From positions 1 to 60,464 of the forward strand of contig CAIYJE010000041.1 in assembly GCA_903926465.1 (NCBI GenBank): 60,464 nt of DNA, given 5' to 3'. This DNA is from an uncultured Planctomycetales bacterium (GTDB lineage Bacteria; Planctomycetota; Planctomycetia; Isosphaerales; Isosphaeraceae). Numbering within the stretch: the first letter of the stretch is position 1; every line of letters begins with the position of its first letter. The notes under the pieces are model-generated. The model saw only the letters and a program-made list of their open reading frames with translations. It made no database searches and was not told the origin of the DNA. Below are positions 54,500 through 60,464 of this stretch, in pieces. The translations under genes and the position numbers were made by a program.

Positions 54500-56149
54500 A
54501 TGAAGCCTGCGCAAATTGAAACGGGAGCTGCCACTCCAGACCTGCTTCCCGTGAACGCGAACAGCTGGAAAGGTTTGCTTAGGACTTTCTTGCTCTGGTT
54601 CATGATCGTTTTCTGCCTACGATTTCCGACGTATTTCATGCTGGACATCAATGTCGATGAGTCCGTTTATCTCGTGATGGGCCAGAAGATGCTCCACGGT
54701 GAACTGCCGTATGTGAACGTCTTCGACACGACATCGCCTGGCATCTTCTTGATCTTCGCGGCTGGTCTCGCGATCTTCCGTGACCCGACGATCGCCATTC
54801 GTACGCTGGCATGTATTGCGGTTGCGGCTGAGTGTGTTGCGTTGGTCCGACTGGTAGGGATGTCGCTGGGCGAGCGGCGTCGAATCGTGCCGGAAGCGGT
54901 CGCTGCCGGACTCTACGCGATTGGCACACTGGGTTGGGGCGGCACCGCGGGGAATCGGGAGATCTTTTTCATCCCGTTCGTATCCTGGGCCGTTGTGGCC
55001 ACGTTTCGGCTGGGCCAGCAACAGGCGGCAACGCCTCTCGACACGTTTCTCCGCTACCTGGGGCCAGGGCTGCTGTTGGGCTGTGCTTTTTTCATCAAGC
55101 AGCTGGTTCTTTTCGAAATTCTCGGCCTGGCACTCCTTGCGTTTTTTCAGCAGGTGGAGAGAGCGCAAAGCCTGCGTTTGCAGTCGTTTGCCTGCGGCCT
55201 TGCCGCGGGCTCGGCGGTGCTCGCAGGCTCGCAGGCTGTGATGTTGCTCGCGATCGCCTTCTATGCGCACTGCGGACAGCTTCATGCTTTTCTGAGTGCC
55301 AATTTTCGAAGCCACCTTACGTATGTGAGCGCCGGCTTTCCGGTGGTGTTGCTGTTGAAATCATTCTGGCTCCAGTTGCGGAGCAACCCGGTTCCCTGCA
55401 TCATCGCACTGGTGGCGTTCATCTGCCTGTTCGTTCCAGATCGACGCCGGCCAATCCGCGTCGGCTCGCCCATGATCCTGGCGTTCTTCTGGCTGGTGTG
55501 TGCACTCTGTGGGATCTGTTCCACCGGCAAGTTTTTCAATCACTATTTTCTTCAGGCCTTACCCGTTGTTTGCTGGATCGCTGCGCTGCTGCACCAGCGG
55601 CTGTTCGAGCGCGAGACCTCAGGCCGGTTGTCGCCGGTTGCCAACGCGGCGCTCTGGCTCGCCCTTTCATTCGTCAGTGTCGGGTTGCCGTTCTGGAACG
55701 CTGGCATGCAGCAGATCTTCCAAACCTTGCACGATCGCCCGATCGCCTTTGGGGCCATAGACAAGGTACTCGCGGACTACCTCAGGAGTCGCATGAGGCC
55801 AACCGATAGCTTGTTCATCGTCGAGGGACACTTGCCGGTGTATTACTTGACCAGCGCCAACATGGCCTCCCGCTATATCTTTCAACCGGTTCTGACCCAT
55901 TCGTGGTTCGCTGAGGTCGTTGGCATCGACAATCGGAAGGAAATGGAAGCGGTATTTGACCGGAAACCAGACTACGTACTCTTCGATCGCGTGCTCCTGG
56001 AACTGCTGGAACCGAAGCCGTCGCACGCTTACTGGGAAGTCCGTGATCCTGTCGTATTTGAGTTGATCCGCCAGCGTCTTGACCGTGATTACCTACTGGA
56101 AACGACCATCGACGAGGTCGAAATCTATCGTCTCCGAAGTCCGCAGTAG
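54500..56149 (+). CDS. Multipass membrane glycosyltransferase-like protein (GT39/ArnT-like)
   Basis: A 549-residue protein with about ten membrane helices in the first 420 residues, followed by a soluble tail. An acidic pair in the first outer loop (NVDESVYLVMGQ) followed by YVNVFDTTSPG matches the Asp/Glu loop of lipid-linked-sugar transferases such as PMT/ArnT, so it probably moves a sugar from a polyprenyl carrier to an acceptor outside the membrane. I chose the ATG at 54500; the frame is open to an ATG at 54437, but that lies inside a repeat unit. The stop codon falls within the right-hand 143-base repeat. The gene sits alone between repeats, as if carried in as a unit. Confidence 0.7.
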   Translation: MKPAQIETGAATPDLLPVNANSWKGLLRTFLLWFMIVFCLRFPTYFMLDINVDESVYLVMGQKMLHGELPYVNVFDTTSPGIFLIFAAGLAIFRDPTIAIRTLACIAVAAECVALVRLVGMSLGERRRIVPEAVAAGLYAIGTLGWGGTAGNREIFFIPFVSWAVVATFRLGQQQAATPLDTFLRYLGPGLLLGCAFFIKQLVLFEILGLALLAFFQQVERAQSLRLQSFACGLAAGSAVLAGSQAVMLLAIAFYAHCGQLHAFLSANFRSHLTYVSAGFPVVLLLKSFWLQLRSNPVPCIIALVAFICLFVPDRRRPIRVGSPMILAFFWLVCALCGICSTGKFFNHYFLQALPVVCWIAALLHQRLFERETSGRLSPVANAALWLALSFVSVGLPFWNAGMQQIFQTLHDRPIAFGAIDKVLADYLRSRMRPTDSLFIVEGHLPVYYLTSANMASRYIFQPVLTHSWFAEVVGIDNRKEMEAVFDRKPDYVLFDRVLLELLEPKPSHAYWEVRDPVVFELIRQRLDRDYLLETTIDEVEIYRLRSPQ

Positions 56150-56287
56150 GAGCGTGTCGTATTGACAGTGAGATCAACGTAGTGGGGCGTCGGCCGCAAA
56201 TCGTGTACCGATCGTTATTGGATTTCCGGAGAAAGTGCTGGCGGTGAGGAGGCGGCTTCCTTTTCCAGTCTTCCCTGGTTTTCGCAT
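56145..56287 (+). repeat. Direct repeat, right copy, flanking the membrane glycosyltransferase-like gene
   Basis: This is the second copy of the 143-base unit of 54068-54210 (same start AGTAGGAG and same end TTTTCGCAT). Its first bases include the stop codon of the preceding gene. No transposase fragment is next to this copy. Confidence 0.7.
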
Positions 56288-57566
56288 CGACCAAACTCCG
56301 TGTGGTCGACTTGCCTGTTCCCGTCAGCGGATTACGCCGTAAATAGTCTGTGTCATGCCCTGCGTCGGTGGGTCAAGCCTGAGCATTGTCAGCCAGATAG
56401 GTAAATCCTTCGTAAGAGTTTGCAACACGAGTTCTTCCCAGCGACGCCACACCAATAGCGTCCTCGGCATCGGTGCGACCAGGGTCCGGTGACGCACCCG
56501 ATTCGAGCCGTTCGGCCCCTGTAATTCCGTGTGAATGCCGATGTTTCAATGATGGTGGTTCTAAAAGATATCTCTAGATGCTAACTTGAGGTGAATCGGA
56601 ACTGAATGGCTAGATTGCCAAAGAATGTTCCGCCGGAGCCTCACGTAGGGTCGATCTTTGAGTTGAACAGTGCAGTTAGGGATCAGTGTGTGAATGGTCG
56701 TGTATGAAAGATTAGTCGCTCTTTGGTATAGAAAATGTATGTTGGTATTGCAGCCGTTTACTCTCCAGATCCCTTTGATTCTGCAACGGCAGGAACCTCA
56801 ACAGTTGCTTGCATAAGCATCGAAGGATCGTCCTGAGGGCTTGGTTCAATCACTCAACCCTGCGTGGATAATCAAGTCCAAGGAGTCTCAGAACGGCGGG
56901 CGGCCGCTACTTGGAAAGGAGGGACTCCTGTCCCGCTCGATGTGCTTGTCTCTGGTGACCTACCTGTATCGTTCGCTCTAGCTCAGGATGCTGGTCTCAT
57001 CCTCGCGATTCGATTACAGGTGAAAGCGTTCCTTCGTGCGCTGAACGAGGGCGTGGGCACCCAGCCTCGCCCATGCTTGTGGGATTTGGCATGGGAACTC
57101 AAAGCTCGTGTGAATTCTTAAGGACCTGCCGTAGGTCCAGGCTGTGCTGCTGCACGTCACGGGATCCTCTACAGGTAGGACGAGTGCTTCGCTCCGCCCT
57201 TGCCAATCTCTACCGTGAAATGCTGCGAGCTTGAGCTTCAGTCGAACTGGCTCAAGTGCTAGCCCGCTTGCGTACCACAGGACCGAGTGTCCACGAGAGT
57301 TCACTCGCGCACACGGGAGTCGATGCGGCTACCACTGTTCAGACGTCGGAGCGTGCGCAAGCGTTTACCTCATCGACGATCTTAGGTCGGAGCGGGGAAT
57401 CCTGTCATGAAAAAATAGGGAGCGTCAAGAGCCTGAGCAGGCCATGAAACTGAACGCGGAATAATATATCGCTCACTCATCCAACCCGATCTCGGCTCAA
57501 TCAGTTGTGGTCCGTCCCAAGCATCTACCGATCTTGCCTCCACTTTCGACACAAAGGTTTCCGATC
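56288..57566. other. Intergenic region before the third giant gene
   Basis: No gene can be supported. A minus-strand frame at about 56335-56545 (TLLVWRRWEELVLQTL) is open for some 70 codons but has no start or family. An 85-codon plus-strand frame at 56864-57121 contains IRLQVKAFLRAL, faintly like the repeat-family-B core. The region 56560-56800 is AT-rich. It may hold further decayed elements and the promoter for the gene starting at 57567. Confidence 0.4.
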
Positions 57567-60464
57567 ATGCTAAGTCGTCTGCTGTCTCATCGGCCCCGTC
57601 GGTCTTACAAAGCTCGCACTCGGCTCTCGATTGAGGGAGTTGATCTGGAGGATCGAACCTTGCTCTCGCTGGTGGATGTGTTGGGCTATCGTAATGCCCA
57701 GCCCAACACTGTCGGTCAACCCAACACCGGTCTGAACGCTCAGGAGACCATTCTCCAGCCTTCGAACGTGAATCTGACTACATTCGGCAAACAGTTCGAG
57801 ACTCAGGTGGATGGTCAAGTTTATGCCCAGCCGCTGGTCAAGACCGGCGTGAACATCACCGTGGGTTCGGAACCTGGGCTGCATAACGTCATTTATGTGG
57901 CGACCCAGCATGACAGCCTGTATGCCATTGACGCCACGAGCGGCCATATTCTCTGGCATGATAGCTTCATCGATCCGGCGCATGGGGTCACCACCGTGGC
58001 CTGGAGTGATGTTGGGTCCGATGATATCGTCCCCGAGATTGGGATTACCAGTACTCCGGTCATCGACCCCAACACGAACATTTTGTATCTGGTGGCCAAG
58101 ACCAAGGTGCTGCAAAGCGTGGGCGCTAATTATGTGCTGACGCTCCACGCCATTAACCTTACCAATGGTCAGGAAGCGCTAGGCGGTCCGGCCGTGATCG
58201 CCGATACCTACTGGAGCGGCATTGATGCTAGTTTCTACACCTATGTGAGCGGACCGGCGATCCCTGGCACCGGTGATGGTGCCGTGAATGGGATCGTGAA
58301 CTTCAATGCGTTGCGCGCTCTTCAGCGGCCCGCACTCACGCTTTACAATAATCAGGTCTACGTGATGACGGCATCGCACGGCGATGTCCCGCCCTACCAC
58401 GGCTGGATTCTTGGTTATAGCACCGCCGATCTCTCGCTCAAGACCGTCTTCAATAGCACTCCCAATGGGATGGATGGTGGGTTTTGGATGTCTGGGGCCG
58501 GCATTGCCATCGACCCGCAAGGCTCCATGTACGTACCCACGGGGAATGGCACGTTTGACACCACGTTTGATGCCAACGGCTTACCGATCCACGGGAATTA
58601 CGGAAACACGCTCTTGAAATTGATGGTGGATTCTACCTACACCCATACGGTGAACGGGTGGGGCCTGAAAGTGGTCGATTACTTCACCCCTTCCAATCAA
58701 GCTGACTTGAATGGTGCAGACTTAGACTTCGGCTCGAGCGGCCCGATGATCCTGCCCGATTCGGCAGGCTCGACGGCTCATCCCCACCTCATGACCATGA
58801 TGGGGAAAGATCCCCGGATGTTCTTGATCGACCGAGACAAGATGGGTCGGTTCAATCCGGTCGGAGAGCAGGTTGTTCAGATTGTCCCGAGCGGCCTGAA
58901 TAGTTCGTACACGTCTCAAGCGTTTTCAGGTTCGACCATGTATATCGCAACCCGCGATGGCCTCAACATGGCGTACACCATTTCCCAGGGTGTGATCTCG
59001 TCCCCCGCGTTCACGCAATCCCTTCAGACATTTGCCTACCCAGGGGCCAATCCGAGCCTGTCGTTCAATGGTGGTGATTACGGTATTGAATGGGTTCTTG
59101 AGCGAACCTCCCGCCAGTTGCTCGCCTATAATCCGACGAATCTGGTTTCCCCGATTTATGGAAGTAACCAGGCCGCGAATCAGCGTGATGCTCTCTCCAG
59201 TATTGTCAAATTCACAGTCCCCGTTGTTGCCAATGGGATGACTTATGTGGGCACCGATAACTCGATCGCCGGGTTTGGGCTGTTCCTGAATCCGCCCACC
59301 TCGGCGAGTTTCGTGACCAAGAATACGACGACTCAAGGCAGTTGGAACGATGCTTATGGTGCTCAAGGCTACAATATCAGTCAGGATTCCAGTGCCAATA
59401 ATCCTCGTTTGCCTTACAACGTGACGATGAATGTCAGTCAGGCATCGCCTCTGGTGTGGAATCCTTCCACGCTGGACCCCCGTGCCCTGCTCAAGGCCGC
59501 CCCCAATGCCAGCGACGGGATCGCCGCGGCTTGGTCTGGCGCCAGCAATTTCTCAATCGACGTGCGAATGAATGACGGTCTGAGCCATCAGGTGGCATTG
59601 TACGCGCTGGATTGGGATAACCAGGGTCGGAATGAGACGATCCAGGTGATCAATGATGCCAACGGAGCCGTACTTAACACGCAAACGATTTCCAGTTTCC
59701 AAAATGGAACGTATCTGGTGTGGAACGTCCAGGGGAATGTCACCTTCAAGGTGACCACGAACAATTCTGCGAGTGCGGTGATCAGTGGTTTGTTCTTCGG
59801 AGATCGGGTACCTGTGCCTGGTGCCGCAAGCTTTGTCCAGAAAGACACGAGTACCCGGGGGACCTGGAAGGCGACCTACGGTCTCGACGGATTCAATGTG
59901 GCCCAGGATCCGAGTACGAATAATCCAACGATTCCGGCGTACGCGCAGGTGGCGATCAGTAATCACCTGAATTTCACCTGGGCCGCGAGTACCTCGGCTC
60001 TCTCCGCGCTTCAGCAAACGGCTCCTAACTCGACCAATCGAATTGCAGCGGCCTGGTTTAACGATCCAACGTTCAGCATCGATGTGAAGCTCAATGACGG
60101 TAAGACGCATCAGGTTGCGCTTTATGCGCTCGACTGGGACAGTACCAGGAGTGAAACGATTCAGGTGATCTCGGACGTGACGGGGCAGGTACTCGACACG
60201 CAATCGCTTACAAATTTTCAAAATGGCGTCTACGCGGTATGGAACATTTCCGGAGATGTGACGTTCAAGATCATCAATACCGGCCCCTACAACGCGGTGC
60301 TCAGTGGGATCTTTTTCAGTACCCCCAGTACCCCACCCCTCATCACCACTCAACCGACCAGTGCCACGGTCAATGCGGGGAGCACGGCCACCTTCACCGC
60401 TGCGGCGTCTGGTACACCGACCCCCAGCGTGCAGTGGCAGGTGAGCACCAATTCCGGCAGCTCC
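57567..60464 (+). CDS. Third giant exported protein, paralogue of the second (3' end outside window)
   Basis: 966 codons run uninterrupted to the window edge. After a basic start comes VDLEDRTLLS, the LExRxLLS export motif. Then follows the same propeller-like head as the protein at 44909 (QPSNVNLTTFGKQFETQVDG, YVATQHDSLYAIDATSGHI). At about 578-745 and 750-920 are two copies of the 165-residue module (TQGSWNDAYGAQGYN and RGTWKATYGLDGFN), and an Ig-like domain begins near 925 (TTQPTSATVNAGST). Order and spacing match the paralogue exactly over this length, with roughly 70-75% similar residues by eye. AAAGG lies about eleven bases before the ATG. Confidence 0.88.
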   Translation, partial: MLSRLLSHRPRRSYKARTRLSIEGVDLEDRTLLSLVDVLGYRNAQPNTVGQPNTGLNAQETILQPSNVNLTTFGKQFETQVDGQVYAQPLVKTGVNITVGSEPGLHNVIYVATQHDSLYAIDATSGHILWHDSFIDPAHGVTTVAWSDVGSDDIVPEIGITSTPVIDPNTNILYLVAKTKVLQSVGANYVLTLHAINLTNGQEALGGPAVIADTYWSGIDASFYTYVSGPAIPGTGDGAVNGIVNFNALRALQRPALTLYNNQVYVMTASHGDVPPYHGWILGYSTADLSLKTVFNSTPNGMDGGFWMSGAGIAIDPQGSMYVPTGNGTFDTTFDANGLPIHGNYGNTLLKLMVDSTYTHTVNGWGLKVVDYFTPSNQADLNGADLDFGSSGPMILPDSAGSTAHPHLMTMMGKDPRMFLIDRDKMGRFNPVGEQVVQIVPSGLNSSYTSQAFSGSTMYIATRDGLNMAYTISQGVISSPAFTQSLQTFAYPGANPSLSFNGGDYGIEWVLERTSRQLLAYNPTNLVSPIYGSNQAANQRDALSSIVKFTVPVVANGMTYVGTDNSIAGFGLFLNPPTSASFVTKNTTTQGSWNDAYGAQGYNISQDSSANNPRLPYNVTMNVSQASPLVWNPSTLDPRALLKAAPNASDGIAAAWSGASNFSIDVRMNDGLSHQVALYALDWDNQGRNETIQVINDANGAVLNTQTISSFQNGTYLVWNVQGNVTFKVTTNNSASAVISGLFFGDRVPVPGAASFVQKDTSTRGTWKATYGLDGFNVAQDPSTNNPTIPAYAQVAISNHLNFTWAASTSALSALQQTAPNSTNRIAAAWFNDPTFSIDVKLNDGKTHQVALYALDWDSTRSETIQVISDVTGQVLDTQSLTNFQNGVYAVWNISGDVTFKIINTGPYNAVLSGIFFSTPSTPPLITTQPTSATVNAGSTATFTAAASGTPTPSVQWQVSTNSGSS

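Noticed and set aside
56335-56545. Minus-strand frame of about 70 codons after the right direct repeat
   Set aside because: It has no start codon, no known motif and weak coding bias; it may be an element fragment but cannot be supported as a gene.

Overview
The window looks like a piece of a planctomycete chromosome, probably of the Gemmataceae/Isosphaeraceae type. This is inferred from gene content: an extracytoplasmic-function (ECF) sigma factor coupled to a Ser/Thr kinase with a tetratricopeptide (TPR) tail, an exosortase-like membrane protein, very large surface proteins with N-terminal LExRxLL(S/A) motifs, tandem-domain proteins, and many decayed insertion elements. There is no rRNA, tRNA or CRISPR array that I can support.

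Layout. 1-130: tail of an IS66-type transposase. 275-7131: a plus-strand run of ECF sigma factor, zinc-finger/kinase/TPR protein, exosortase-like protein and membrane TPR protein, with overlapping junctions at sigma/kinase and exosortase/TPR. 7132-8386: a remnant zone with a gene tail and two different miniature inverted-repeat elements, each with a second inverted copy elsewhere in the window. 8387-9304: AraC-type regulator. 9736-19802: a long minus-strand catabolic run read from right to left: D-2-hydroxyacid dehydrogenase, NAD-dependent epimerase, Ldh2-type dehydrogenase, fumarylacetoacetase-family hydrolase, Nramp-fold transporter, short-chain dehydrogenase (SDR), fused E1 alpha-beta of a 2-oxoacid dehydrogenase, and its E2. 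This suggests import and oxidation of a sugar acid or hydroxy acid to a 2-oxoacid that is then decarboxylated to an acyl-CoA; the substrate is not known.

20333-21277: von Willebrand factor A (VWA) membrane protein. 21578-26649: an ABC importer of the TrpXYZ type with a double-length binding protein and a STAS-domain protein inserted in the operon. 26743-32621: an MpaB-like oxygenase fused to a cyclic-nucleotide-binding-like domain, an ankyrin-containing acyltransferase, a cytochrome P450 and an SDR, followed by a broken glycosyltransferase (32719-33250). 33254-37827: a minus-strand stress island with three Hsp20 chaperones, a three-BON-domain protein and a solo GroEL, with a miniature element inserted 39 bases upstream of the GroEL start.

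38984-60464: three giant exported proteins. The first is a sedolisin-like peptidase homologue with fibronectin, malectin-like and PKD-like domains. The second and third are close paralogues, each with a beta-propeller-like head and a repeated module of about 165 residues; the third runs off the window end. Between the paralogues (50330-57566) is an insertion-element graveyard: IS1380- and IS4-type transposase remnants, repeats and a solo transposase tail. It holds only two intact-looking genes, an SGNH hydrolase and a membrane glycosyltransferase-like protein. The latter lies between two diverged 143-base direct repeats.
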